Assembly (NCBI GenBank): GCA_029891385.1
Contig: CM057224.1
Coordinates: 37,143,005 to 37,207,004, forward strand
Direction: 5' to 3'
Source: Erythroxylum novogranatense
Lineage: Eukaryota > Streptophyta > Magnoliopsida > Malpighiales > Erythroxylaceae
DNA: 64,000 nt
A program made the translations under genes and the position numbers. The notes under the pieces were generated by a model. That model did not search any database, had not been told where the DNA came from, and was given only the letters and a program-made list of their open reading frames with translations. Positions 22,761-35,519 of the stretch are shown here, in pieces (position 1 is the stretch's first letter; each line of letters begins with the position of its first letter).

Positions 22761-25264
22761 GTGATTTGAGCCCGATTTCTCAGGATCTCGTAGGCCCACA
22801 AGCGGGCAGCCGGGAGAAGGCTATACGTCGACGCGCACGTGACTAACAGGACGTTACTCTCTCGCCAAACAAAACACATAATCATATAATTCATGCTTGC
22901 AAATCGGATTGCTCAAGGCACATTTCAAACTTAACTTTCGATATTATGTCATATCGCAAAATGGCATTTACAATTTCACATAACATTCACTTGCCATACA
23001 ATTTCACATAACATGCACATTGCATAATCTAATCACACATAATCTAATCACACAAAGAATGTAACACTTTCGAATTAGTCACATAAGCTTCAATTTTCTC
23101 AAATTTGTCGAAACATTTCAGATAATGATAATTTCAAATCATTTCAAAACATTGATTTAGTCATTCAAAATCAAAATTTTCAACCAAATACTTTGTTTCT
23201 TGATTTTTTTTCCAAATCACACAAATTGGCCTCTAATTCAAAGTATAAACGCATTACCCACCTGAATTTTCTTAAGCTTTATTCTCGGACCAATGACCTT
23301 TCTTTTAACCTCCTCTCCTCTACTTCCAATAGCTTCTCTAAACCTTCATCAAGCATAAAAATTCCTAATTTACCAAGAGAATTTAAGGCTGGAAAATTTT
23401 AAAAGAATGGAAAACATGACTCAAAACCTATCTCAATGATATCAATTATTTTCAAGAATCTCATGCCTTAAAGAGACCCATAAATTCTGATTTTCTTAAA
23501 CCTCCCTTACCTTTCTTCTTTCCCTTTTTCTTTAATGCCTCAATTCACCTTCATAAGCACAATAATCCCAATTTAACATCAAATACCAATGCTGGAATTT
23601 TCAAGAATGGTACAAAACTTGACTTTCAACCTTTAAAACCTCACTTAAACTTTTCCTATGCCTTTTCTACGCTATATTAACTAAAATTCCCTCAAAACTC
23701 ATCGAACTTTCAAAATCTTAAGCCCTCAAATCATTATTCTTTCCTTCTTCCTTCACCAATCACTCTTCAAACCACTAATTTTAACATGAAAGGCAAAATT
23801 TCATCTTAAAGGATAACAAAATTCACAAACTTTAGGAAACAAAAACATGAAATTACTTCCATAAAATCTTACCCATAATTTATCCAATCCATTAGCATCA
23901 AAACTTAGCTAAATAACTAATAAAATTCAAAAATCCTCTAACCTATAAGAAACCCACGTAAATCAGAATTTTAGCTTAACTTCATAACTCTCTTTTTTTG
24001 TTCTTTCATTAATCTCTCTTCACACCACCCTTTGGAAGCAAGAAACACAAACTCTAACATAAAACCCACAAAATTTCGAAAATCCTTACCTTGGGAGATG
24101 ACCCACGAATTCCTCTTCTTATCTCCAATGGATGAAAACCTCTTCCTCTTTCTTCTTCTTCTTCAAGAAACTCTAAAACCACTTCTCCCAAGCAAGAGAA
24201 CAACAAAACCCAACTCTTTTCTTCTTCTTCTTCTTCCTCTTTGCCGAACCACTCTCTTTTTTTCTCCTTGAAATTTTCGACACTCTCTTCTTACAAGACT
24301 CTCACAAACACTTCTAAACCAAGATGAACTAACCTCTCTTCTTCTTCTCTTCATCTTCTTCTTCTTCTTTTGTCTTGGCCGAAACCCATCTCCTTTGTTT
24401 CTTCATTTCCCCCTCATTTTCGTCCAACACCCATGCCAAACGACCACACTTCATGACCTTCTCTTCTATTTAATTCCTTTTTATTTCCTTTACAAGCTTC
24501 TCTTCCTTAACTACCAACCTAAGCATTAGCTACCAATTTTGTGGGCCTCATTTAAGTTATTAAGCCCAAGCTTCCTTCTTTTAATCTTGTTTACTTTGTC
24601 AACTAATTAACTTAAGTGTTAAGCCCACTTAAGCCCAATTCCATCTTTCCCTCCTTATAACTTTCACTAATTTCAAACTTTCCCTCCTTCCAACTTAAAA
24701 ATTTCGTGGGCCCCCTACAACCCACCATAAAAGTAATTCTTTCTTTATGCAAATGACATTTTAAAAGGGCTACAAGCCCAAGCTTCTATCTTTCTCATTT
24801 ACTTGCAATGAAAATGGACTTTAGCCCATACTTCCTTTACTCTTCATTTATTTACAATTTAAAATGGACCTAGCTCAATTTCTTCTTTTCTTCTCCATTT
24901 AATAGCATATAAAGATTACAAGGCCCATCTTACTAAACCTTAAACCTTCAAAACATTTATATCTTCCTCATTATCAACAATTTAATAAAGCTCTAATTGA
25001 ACTAAATCCACACAATCTCAATCACCTAAATTCGTAAGACCCTCAATTCATATAATTCTTTTTACTACTAACCATGCATCACAAAATAAAAATTTTCTCA
25101 ACAAATCGAATTTCACTAAATCCCTTCATTTAATAATCATAACCTTCACAATAAAATCCTCAATTTATTCCAACCAAATTAAAATTCTCAAACTAAAATC
25201 GCAAAATAAATCAAACATGCCTCAACATAATTTAAACATGCTTCATGCGAATCGGGGCCCAACA

Positions 25265-25986
25265 TATAACACCCATAGTTCAAGGAAGTAAACTTACCAT
25301 TGACGAAGGTGAACTACTCAAAGACCCGAAAATATACAGGAGAATCATAGGCAAGCTACAATACTTGAGCTTCACAAGACCAGATGTCATCTACATAACA
25401 CAACAATTAAGTCAATTCATGAAATCACCGAGGGAACCTCACTGGAAAGCTATAACATGTTCTCAAGTATCTCAAAGGAACATAAAAACAAGGCCTATTC
25501 TATGCATCGAATTTGAACCTATAACTCACCGCTTACTCTGATTTAGATTGGGCAAGCAACTTGTTTAGCAGACGACCCTTGACTGGGTTTTGTGTGTTTC
25601 TTGAAAAATCACCCATATCATGGAAAACAAAGAAGCAAACAACAATCAGTAGATCATCTGTAAAGGTAGAATACAGAAGCTTAGCTTCAACTACATGCGA
25701 GTTAAAATGGATCGTTCAATTATTAAATTGTTTTCAAGTGGAAAATAGAGAATCCATACCTTTATTATGTGGTAATCAGGTGGTGACTCATATATTGAAA
25801 GACCCCGTCTTCCACGAGAGGATCAAGCATTTAGAGATCAATCATCATCTAGTACGCGATGCGGAAAACTTAAGGTTCCTAGATCTCAAGCACATACGAG
25901 GCCAACCCCAACTAGCAGACTTATTCACAAAGCCTCTCACTGCATGCGTGTTTGAAGACCTAATCTTCAAGTTTGGATCTGTTTGA
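25265..25986 (+). pseudogene. Outer Copia pol, segment 3: reverse transcriptase end and RNase H
   Basis: It opens with ITPIVQGSKLTIDEGELL and then YRRIIGKLQYLSFTRPDV and QLSQFMKSPREPHW, the standard end of the Copia reverse transcriptase. A frameshift near 25,520 separates the RNase H part (25,561-25,986): RRPLTGFCVFLEKSPISW, then EYRSLASTTCELKW, then DLFTKPL, the usual closing motif. The RNase H motif normally reading C-D/N-x-Q-A appears altered (LLCGNQVVTHI). Stop at 25,984-25,986. Confidence 0.9.
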
Positions 25987-26013
25987 CTCTTCAGGGGTCT
26001 AACTTGAAGGGGG

Positions 26014-26309
26014 TGTTCAGAGACTTGAGGTGAACCATGACCCATGGGGTGACCCATAACTCATTAAACCTATTACTCAAACTCACTCACACCATAAATT
26101 TAAGACTAAATCACGTGAACCTTTCTATTTTATTTCCTTTCTTTTTGTACAGAACACTAGTAGCTTTTACTGTAACAGAATTATATTAGCTATCAATTAT
26201 GTTACAAATTCTACAACACAGTATCCAATAACACTTCTTTATGTCTAGTATAAAATCCCTATATGTAGATATTCAGACTATGATGAAATAAGAAATTTCT
26301 TCATCAACA
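26014..26309 (+). repeat. 3' LTR of outer Copia
   Basis: It starts TGTTCAGAGACTTGAGG directly after a polypurine tract that follows the pol stop by 14 bp, and ends near ...TTCATCAACA, giving TGTT...AACA ends. The matching 5' LTR is not in the window, so the right boundary is inferred from the terminal motif. Confidence 0.7.
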
Positions 26310-28084
26310 TAAGCCTTCTTTTCAAATAAGAAGAAAAACGAGAAATAATGGAGAAGAAAATGTTGAGAACAATCCATAATGAAAATGAGAAAAATTTGAC
26401 TAAAATGCTTGATTATTTCCTTTTCTTGACTAAAATGCCTGATTGTTTCCTTTTCTTGCTTCAGGCTCTTATAGTTTTATATACAAAATTTAAGTCAAAA
26501 CCAATGTAACAGTCAACTAATTTTTTTTATAGATTTACCCTAATGGAAGAACATTGAAATGAGAAGCTGCAGCAGAAGAGATTCCAAGGTTTATTTCAAT
26601 GGAGAAATTGCTCTATTGTGATTTGTTGTATATATTTTACGTACCTTCTTTTTTTTTTGGTAGTATACTTTATATAGGTCTTTATCTTCTCTAGACTTAT
26701 GTATATTTTGTATCTTGGTTGTACATTATTTTCTAACGATATTCAATAATCTAGTCAATCATTCTCTGTTCTTTTTATCGATCTCTTTGTTCTTTTGACA
26801 GTCAATCAATAAGAATCTAAAAATCATCTAAAATGGGGTAAATTTTGAGAATATTGTAAATAGCTCACAAACATGAGGCTGAATAAAATGTATAGTCTTT
26901 TTTACAACAACTAGAAGTATAACAACTTTTACTCTAAGGAAGAAGACCACCACTATTTTTAAGATTCAGAAGCCAACAGGAACTTTAGAATACCATCTCA
27001 CAAAGATATTAATACAGACTTCGTATGTATTCATTATAGATACTCAAATTGTTTAGAATTTAATTGTGTTTGCATGTTGCAGAATTTAGTTCGGATACCA
27101 TCCACATAATGCCTCACTAAATAGTGGTAAAAGCAGAAAAGCATAACATTGTGATACCTAGTTGCAGTCTTGCAGAACATATCTTATGTAGAAAAATGTG
27201 ACTAACTGATTTCTAACCTTTCTTGAATGAAGAATGACACTTAACAAATGAACAGAGATAACCCTTATATATAGAAAAAGATTCGTGACTATCTTTTGAT
27301 TCTATGAATATAATTTAACCATATTAAAAATATATAATTAATTCCAAAAGTTGACATTTTGGCATGGCTTTGTACAGTTTGAAGTTAATGACTGAAGTCT
27401 GATCAGACTTCAAATTAAGCTTAAGTTTAAAAAGCTCAACTTGGTCAAAATTAAACAAAACGATGTCATTTTGTTCAATGCCAAAGAATTGACCAATCAA
27501 AGTGTCAATTTGTTAAATTTTAATGAAAAGAGTAGGCTTTGAATCGTTTGGCCTAAGTTTGATTCTTCATTCTCAATCATGTATATATTTAGAAGTTTTA
27601 AATCATTTTATGCTTGGATGATATCTTATTCCTTTTTATGCTTATATCCTATTAACATTCTGACTAACTCAACGTGATTATCATCACAATCCAACAATTT
27701 GATTAATTATTGAAAAATTCTATATGATATAATAGTGTAAAAAAAGGACCTTGCGCTTAGTTTAGTAGTTTTTATCAATAATTTGTAAATCGAACCGGAA
27801 CAATCAGTTCAACTGAAATAAATATAAACCGATCTAATTTCAATTTAATTTGTGATTATAACCCATATAATTAAAAATCGATCGATTTTCATGAAAAAAA
27901 ACCATACAGTAAAAATCGGCCATGAATTTGTCAGTCTATTCTATAAGTCAACTTGAACATGCAGGACCCAATTTTTGCAAACCAATCCTTGCAAGTGATC
28001 TTGAGCACGTGGGGCCTACCTTCATACGTCCTTCTCCTTGTCAGTATAGTTTTAACATCAGATAATCACTAATGCAAATTGAGG
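26310..28084. other. Non-coding stretch between the Copia nest and the PIF array
   Basis: No open frame resembles a protein. A 30-bp tandem duplication (GACTAAAATGC...TTTTCTT, 26,398-26,427 and 26,428-26,457, two mismatches) is the only clear structure. This may be the original sequence into which the outer Copia inserted. Confidence 0.5.
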
Positions 28085-29589
28085 GGCTGTTTTTTTTAAA
28101 GGTTTTTTATTGTGGTTTTTGTAAATTAAGAAGCGACTCTTAAAATTATGTTTGGTTAAACACGTTTGTATATTTCATTTTTAAAAATAAAAAAGCAGCA
28201 ATTATTTTACGAAAACGTAAAAATAACGTTTTCATGATTTCTGAAAACAGGTTTTCATAAACTTTTTGTTTCACAAAACAAATCATATTCAGGTTTTTCT
28301 CTTGTCTTCTTTGTCTTCTGCGTCTTCACCGATGTTGCAATATCTCCAAGTTTGTCTTCATATCTATCTGTTACTTATGCAATTTCTCTTATCTTTCTTG
28401 TCCATAACATCAGACCCATAAAAAAATAGAGAAACTAGTTGTGATGAAGGAGAGATATGAAAACCGTGAAAAGAAAAAGAGATATAAAGAAAATTACAGT
28501 ATTATAGATATAGCCATACTTAATAAATGCAAGATGTAGAACTTCTGCTTTGAGCATAAGCTTCTGCAATTTTTTGTGATGATAAAGAAGATGACGCACT
28601 CTTGTTCTTCCTCTAAACGACAATTTTTCTAACTAGAATAAGTTTTCGTGTGATGTGTTTCAGCTATTTAGTTTTTGCTTCACCTCCTCTGCTAAACATA
28701 ACGATGACTTCATCTTATTCTTTATAAAGAACCAACACAGAACCATGAACAACTATGAAATAACGTTATTAAAACCAAAGGCTATAGCTTTTTTCTTGAT
28801 CCTCACGTCATTTTAAATCCGAGACAGCTATACCTGTTTTCTTCTTCCTCACGTATTTGCAGCTATTTTATTCACATTATTCTTTCTCCTTGTCCTCACG
28901 TCTTTATAGCTATTTTCTTCTATCCTCGCATCTTTAACAAAATATGGAGTACATGTGGCATAGAGTGCAGTAGGCGAAGCCTATTCTGTTTTCACTTTAT
29001 TTAATGCTATTTAATGTAGTAGAGGCTTTATCCTTACAAAAGTGAAGCCTAGTCTTCACATCATTTGATGTGGTAGAGGCTTTATCTAAAGTGAAGCTTA
29101 GTCTTCGTGTCATTTGTTGTGATGTTGTTCTTGTCTTCATATATTGTGGAGAACCGAAACATTATGCATTCGTATGTGAGTCTTCATGTCATTTATTATG
29201 AAGCCTATTCTTGTCTTCAAGTAATAGCTTATTGTTGCTTATATCTGTGGAGAATTGAAAAATTAAATGTATTTATACGTTAGTTAAATTTGATATATAT
29301 GTAGCCATACTTACATTAAATGCATTTGTTTGTGAATCCTGTTGAATTTGATATATATGTAGCCATACTTACGTTAAATGCATTTACTTGTGAATTTTGT
29401 TGAAGTGGCTTATTACTTGAAGCTGAAGTCGAAATGAAGAAATGTGTAAATAATCTACTGTAGTGGTATTCATACCAGGTTTTCACAGATAGTGAAAATT
29501 TAATTTGTGTACAAGTTTAGACACCAAATATTTTTTAGAAATTATTATGGTTGTCACATGTTTATTTTAAATTTTATTTAGCATTTAAT
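28085..29589. other. Left part of PIF copy 1
   Basis: The first about 300 bp resemble 43,583-43,870, the left part of copy 3 (runs such as AACAGGTTTT and CTCAAGTTTGT/TCCAAGTTTGT). The rest is AT-rich with CTTCATGTCATTT-type short repeats near 29,060-29,200. A 62-codon minus-strand frame (28,623-28,435) is not recognised. Confidence 0.45.
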
Positions 29590-30459
29590 CAAAATTATGA
29601 ATACCGTACTGGGCTTGGTACCAGATTGAGTTCTGGAATGAAACTGTACCGGTACCGTTTCGGGTAATTTTTTAAATTTATGAAATAGTTTCTAAAATTT
29701 TTAAAAATTGCAAAATAGTCCATATTGATATATTGTATAGTTGTACTGTATACTTTACTAGTTTACTATTTACATCAACCATGCTTTCAAAAATCTTAAT
29801 AATAAATAATAATGACAACTAATATGAAATAAGCCAATAACAATAATTTTGAAATATTTTACATATAAATAATAACCACAATAATATAAACAAAGACCAT
29901 CATCATCATACACATATCAAATTAATAATAATACAAAGTATTTAAAATATTACAATAATACAATTTCATCATTTTAATAAATAATATTACATCAAAAGAT
30001 TCAAAACATCGGATAAAAATAACAATAAATATTACAAAAAGAGTTTATGATGAAGAAGCAATCAAGTAGAAGTTAAACCTGAAATAAAAATATTACAGTT
30101 ACATTACATATATACAATTTAACATAAATATCAAATACAAGTAAAATTAAAAGAAGAGAAAAAATAAAAACCTGAAATTTAATCGTCAATGGAAGGATAC
30201 CCGCTAGAACTGCACTGACCCCAGTGATCATTTGGTACAAAATTCTCGTCATTGAGAGGAGCTTCATCATCATTATCATTCAAATTTAATGCCCCAAATG
30301 ACATGTCAATGCTTTTCTATCCAATATTATCTTCCAAATTCAAATCATTCATATCAACTAAATTGGGTTTTTCAGAAACCCAATCCGCCAAAACATTATT
30401 ATTATCAATGACAATTGGATCATTTGAACTATTTGTGCTATTCAGATTCTTAGTAAACA

Positions 30460-32615
30460 ATTAACTTTAATTATTAGAAAATTATAAGAAATTATATCAA
30501 AATTAATAATGATAATAATGAAAATAGCATACCTTTCCCAAAACTTTAAATTGTAACGAACATAAACTAAGTCATTCAACCTCTTACGCTCCAATCTATT
30601 CCTTTTCATTGAGTGGATAAATTCAAATATACTCCAGTTTCGTTCACACTCAGTTGTACTCATACATTGACTTAAAATCTGAATCGCAAACTTTTTCAAT
30701 TTTGGAACATAATTTTCGAATTGATCCCACCAAAAAACTGCAAGTTATAAGATAACAAAAGTAGTGTTATAAACAAAATAAAGTGATAATTAATTTTCAA
30801 CAAATAAGAAATAGGAAATAAGTAATACCTGGACAAAGTTTTCCACTTTATCGAATAGCAATTGGCATTCCAAAATCCTCATAAGACAACTTATAAAGCT
30901 CTATTTGTGAGCTTAAAAGATCTTGCATTGCGTCACGAGGAACAGTTGTTGTAATTGTGAAAAGCATTCATTTACTAACTTCAGCTTGCTTTGCAAGATC
31001 CAGTCTAAAATACACACTAGGATTCAAAAATGCCCCAGCTGTAAACAATGGAGAAGAAAGTTGTCTTTCCCTTCTCTCATTAATGATTGAGATAAATGGT
31101 GTGTATAAAGAAAGTCTATTTTTCATATTAGCCTTGATTGCTTCCGTTGCTCTCTCTAAAGCATAAAAAATGTAACCCATTGTTAGCTTTTCTTCACTAT
31201 CAGTCAACCGAAGCACCCTCACTAAAGGCTCACAAACTCGGATAAAAAATTGACATTGCGACCAAAATTCTCTATCTTCCAGTATAATACTACAAACCCT
31301 CATTCCAGCATTAGACCTAGCATGCTGAGATGCAACCCATTTATTACTTGTAAACATTTGTCTTAACTCCTTCTTCATCAAAACAAAAGATTGAAGTGAT
31401 AAGAAATTTGTTGCAAATCTTGTCACAGCAGGGCGACACAAATTCTTACAATTGGTAAATTCTCTTCTCATCAAATTCAAAACCCATGGACGATTATAAA
31501 TGAATTTTGTCACTTTTTTAGCCTTCTGCATAGTCTCATCAATAACAGGAAAATATCTAGGACCTCCTATATTCTCCAGTATTAAGTCAATGCAATGTGC
31601 AACATAAGGAGTCCAAAAAAAATGAATTATAGGTATTCTACAATCTTTTCCCTGTCGCTTTATAAGCGAAATCATTGTCAATAATAAACTGAACAATATT
31701 TTTCGGCCCTACTTCATTCACAACTTCATCAAATATCTCAAACAAAGTCTCAGCATTTCTAATAAAGCCAGAAGCATTAATAAATTTCAAAAACATAAAG
31801 TCATTTGAAGAATAAACCAAAAAATTTATAATAGGCTCTTATCTCATATTTGTCCAACCATCACACATAATTGAACAATCATAAATACCCCAACTCACTC
31901 TTCTTTCAGCCAAATAAGTTCTAATTTCAGAAATAGCACAACTCAAAAGTTTACCTCTTAAGTCATCAATCGATGACGCTTTGTATCCTGGACCATAAGA
32001 GGCTATTGCATCCATCATAGGTTGATAATAATAAGATTGAGAAGCATTGAATGACGAACCTGTATCATTCCACCATCTAGCTACTGCCATATCGACATTG
32101 TGAGTCGCATCTCTTGATTGCGTTGCACTACGAATTGAAGGTTAGGCTCCAAGAGTTGTTCATGGTACAAAGAAACTAATCACTTGCCTTCTTCTTTTCC
32201 TCACATCAGATTCTTCAGGATCCTGAGGCTGAGATGGAACACTACTAGTACCAGTATCACTACCACTTCCATCTTCAACATTTCCATAATTACCACGGAA
32301 ACCAGAAAACGAACTTCCACTACCAATTTCAAAATTCAGTCTTTCCCTTCTATCTTTCTCAAACTGATATTCATCAAGCAATGTTTTCATCTGCCACTTT
32401 ACATCATGACTTACTTTTTTACATGCTTCCACGTCTCCTTTAACCCCAGCTAAATGCCTTTTTAATCGAGTAATTCCTCCACCTTTCAAATGCTTGTTAC
32501 AAAATAAGCATATGGAATGATTTTTTTGACCAGGACCTCTACCAGCGTGAACCCAAGCTGGATTACTGTATCTTCCTGAAGTAGGTTGATCGGGAGTATT
32601 TGAGCTTCCTTCCAT
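30460..32615 (-). pseudogene. hAT transposase, broken
   Basis: The minus-strand frame from the ATG at 32,615 encodes a BED-type zinc finger (NPAWVHAGRG...CLFCNKHLKGG...RLKRHLAG, about residues 18-60). It continues to 32,160. A DUF659-type catalytic region follows at 32,090-31,638 (SIMCDGWTNMR, then TAA directly after it). After a frameshift, 31,696-30,968 has WTPYVAHCIDLILENIGG and the hAT core. The C-terminal dimerisation domain lies at 30,699-30,460 (STTECERNWSIFEFIHSMKR). Stops at about 31,836 and frameshifts near 31,650 and 32,160-32,090 break it. The family is certain; this copy cannot make a full protein. Confidence 0.92.
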
Positions 32616-32759
32616 TTATCTGTACATAAAAATAAATAACACATAATTTCAGTACACAATGACAATATGTATATCCGTCTTATATAATATAACTCATTCT
32701 GTAATAATCACAAAGCTAACAATTCAACATATATAATAAGTAACACAAAACATACTCCA

Positions 32760-34375
32760 ACAATTTGCAATTTCAACAATTACAAAACAATCATAATATC
32801 ATTTCCACTTCCTTCCATTTCCAACAATTTCCAATTCTAACAATCATAAAACATTCATTATTGTTTTTTCATTTCCAACAATTTCCAATTCTAATAATCA
32901 CAAATATTCATAATTTTATTTCCATTTCATTCCATTTACAACAATTTCTAATCCTAACAATCACAAAACAATCATAATTTCATTCCATTTACAACAATTT
33001 CCAATCCTAACAATTACAAAACAATCATAAATCTATTTCCATTCCATTCCATTTACAACAATTCCAATCATAACAATTACAAAACAATCATAATTTCATT
33101 TCCATTCCATTCCATTTACAACAATTTCCAATCATAACAATTACAAAACAATCATAATTCCATTTCCATTCATTCCATCTACAACAATTTCTAATCCTAA
33201 CAATTACAAAATAATCATAATTTCATTTCTGTTCATTCCATTTACAACAATTTCCAATCATAACAATTACAAAACAATCATAATTCAATTTCCATTTCCA
33301 TTCCATTTAAAACAATTTCCAATCCTATCAATTACAAAATAATCATAATTCCATTTTCATTCATTCCATTTACAACAATTTCCAATCCTATCAATTACAA
33401 AACAATCATAATTTTATTTCCATTCCATTCCATTTCTAACAAATTCCATTCATAACAATTACAAAACAATCATAATTCCATTTCCATTCCATTTCATTTA
33501 TAGCAATTTCCAATCATGACAATTACAAAATAATCATAATTCCATTCCCATTCCATTCTATTTCTAACAATTTCCAATCCTAACAAACAATCATAATTTC
33601 CATTCCATTCCATTTCTAACAATTTCCAATCCTAACAATTACAAAACAATCATAATTTCCATTCCATTTACAACAATTTTCAATCCTAACAATTACAAAA
33701 CAATCATAATTCCATTTTCATTCATTCATTTACAACAATTTCCAATCCTAACAATTACAAAACAATCATAATTCCATTTCCATTTCCATTCCATTCCATT
33801 CCCAACAATTTCCAATCCTAACAATTACAAATCAATCATAATTCCATTTCCATTTCATTCCATTTACAACAATTTCCAATCCTAATAATTACAAAACAAT
33901 CATAATTCCATTTCCATTTCATTCCATTTACAACAATTTCTAATCATAACAATTACAAAACAATCATAATTCCATTTCCATTCATTCCATTTACAACAAT
34001 TTCCAATCCTAACAATTACAAAACAATCATAATTATATTTCCATTCCATTCCATTTCCAACAATTTCCAATCCTAACAATTACAAAACAATCATAATTTC
34101 ATTTCCATTTCATTCCATTTACAACAATTTCTAATCCTAACAATTACAAAACAATCATAATTCCATTTCCATTTCATTCCATTTACAACAATTTCCAATC
34201 CTAACAATTACAAAACAATCATCCAATCCTAACAATTACAAAACATTCATAATTCCATTCCATTTCTAACAATTTCCAATCCTAGCAATTACAAAACATT
34301 CATAATTCCATTCCATTTCCAACAATTTTCAATCCTAATTATCACAAAACATTCATAATTCTATTTCTAACAAAC
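32760..34375. repeat. Minisatellite, unit about 60-66 bp, about 25 copies
   Basis: A long tandem array with the core ACAATTTCCAATCCTAACAA, then TTACAAAACAATCATAATT and a CATTTCCATTCCATT-type pyrimidine-rich tail of varying length. It lies inside the hAT element, upstream of the transposase start on its minus strand, so it would sit in the promoter or leader. Units differ by small substitutions and by the number of CCATT steps. Open frames through it are an artefact of the repeat. Confidence 0.93.
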
Positions 34376-35400
34376 CATAATATTATATACACCATTTTAT
34401 ATTTCGTTCTTAAATATATATGTTGCTTTTATAATTCTTAATCGACATTAATAACTGTAAGTATAAATTGGAATCTACAAGTATACAACATATTCACAAA
34501 TCACATTTTGATAGCATTACCAATTTTAAATATTTATGATTCCTACACATATATATTACCATTCTATTAAAGTTCAACATCTTTTAACTTTTATAGTCTT
34601 TTAACTTTATAGTCAATTAGTTATTTACCTAGCTAAAACTAATACTCAAATAAGCAAATAAGCAAATACTATCATTAACTACAATCAAATTATTATTAAT
34701 TTCTAATTCCATAATTTTATACTTAACTAATTATTTACCAAAATTCAATACCCAAATATTAAAATAAATTACCATTTAACAAATATTAAGAATGTGTCAA
34801 TTAATGATTTAAGCTTTTTCAATTTTACTAATTTTGATTATCAATTTTACAATTTTATATTTAATTATTAATTTCACATTTGATTATCAATTTTACAATT
34901 AGGTTTAAATGTTGATTTGATTTTAATTATCAACTTTCAATTTAAAGTTTAACAACCAATTAATCAACATCAACAATTTAACTTTAAAGTTTAAATTTAA
35001 AACATAAGGTTAACCATAAGCACCAAATTATCATTAAATAAAATACATGTATGTACAATTAAACATTTCAAATTATCAAACTCAATCTCAAATTCAATTG
35101 CTCAAACTCAAATTCAATCTCATTCATCAATAATTCAACAATTCAATAGTAATACCATAATGAATCACAAGCCAATTTCCACCATTCAATAACCAATAAA
35201 TCACCATTTCAAATTTAATTTCCAATCCACTTTCAATTCCAAAATGCAAAATGCCAAAATGTAATTCCAAATTTCCAATTTCAGTTGAACTTCAACATTC
35301 ACAAATGAAAAAAATCAATCAACTTCACTTCAATATCTATTCAGATTTCTCATTTTCACCTGAAATCAACATCCAATTTTTTTCTCAAATCTAACACAAC
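34376..35400. other. AT-rich part of the hAT element
   Basis: No open frame or repeat of note beyond short AATT-rich words. It separates the minisatellite from the GC-rich end of the element. Confidence 0.5.
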
Positions 35401-35519
35401 AACACCAATTTTTAACTCCAAATCCACCATAATCTAACAAGCAACACAATCACAGAAGCAATCATTTTCAAAATACCATGAAAAATGAAACAAAAATAAA
35501 AAACATACACCCTAAAACA

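Larger units (their letters stand above)
21016..25264. mobile_element. 4.25-kb non-coding LTR-like insertion (probable solo LTR)
   Basis: The block starts TGTTGG and ends CCAACA. It is flanked by CATAA (21,011-21,015) and TATAA (25,265-25,269), a 4-of-5 target duplication. Removing it and one duplication restores the outer Copia reading frame (DCKSC joined to ITPIVQGSKL). No open frame encodes a transposon protein. TG...CA ends, a 5-bp duplication and no internal region fit a solo LTR of a large element, perhaps a Gypsy type with multi-kilobase LTRs. I cannot assign the family. Confidence 0.75.
12297..26309 (+). mobile_element. Outer Copia LTR retrotransposon, 5' part missing, split by two insertions
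   Basis: Pieces of one Copia pol gene occur at 12,297-12,610, 20,460-21,015 and 25,265-25,986. A polypurine tract (AACTTGAAGGGGG, 26,001-26,013) and a 3' LTR (26,014-26,309) follow. The CACTA element abuts its left side, so the gag, protease and integrase parts and the 5' LTR are not in the window. Two insertions, each flanked by a 5-bp target duplication, separate the pieces. Removing them makes the reverse transcriptase reading frame continuous across both junctions. It is the oldest layer of this nest. Confidence 0.88.

Noticed and set aside
24032..24354. Open frames on both strands rich in Leu/Phe/Ser or Arg/Glu
   Set aside because: They come from TCTTCTTCTT-type simple sequence in the LTR-like block.
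32760..34375. Regularly spaced repeats resembling a CRISPR array
   Set aside because: Units are contiguous with no unique spacers, lie in a plant hAT transposon, and have no cas genes nearby. It is a minisatellite.
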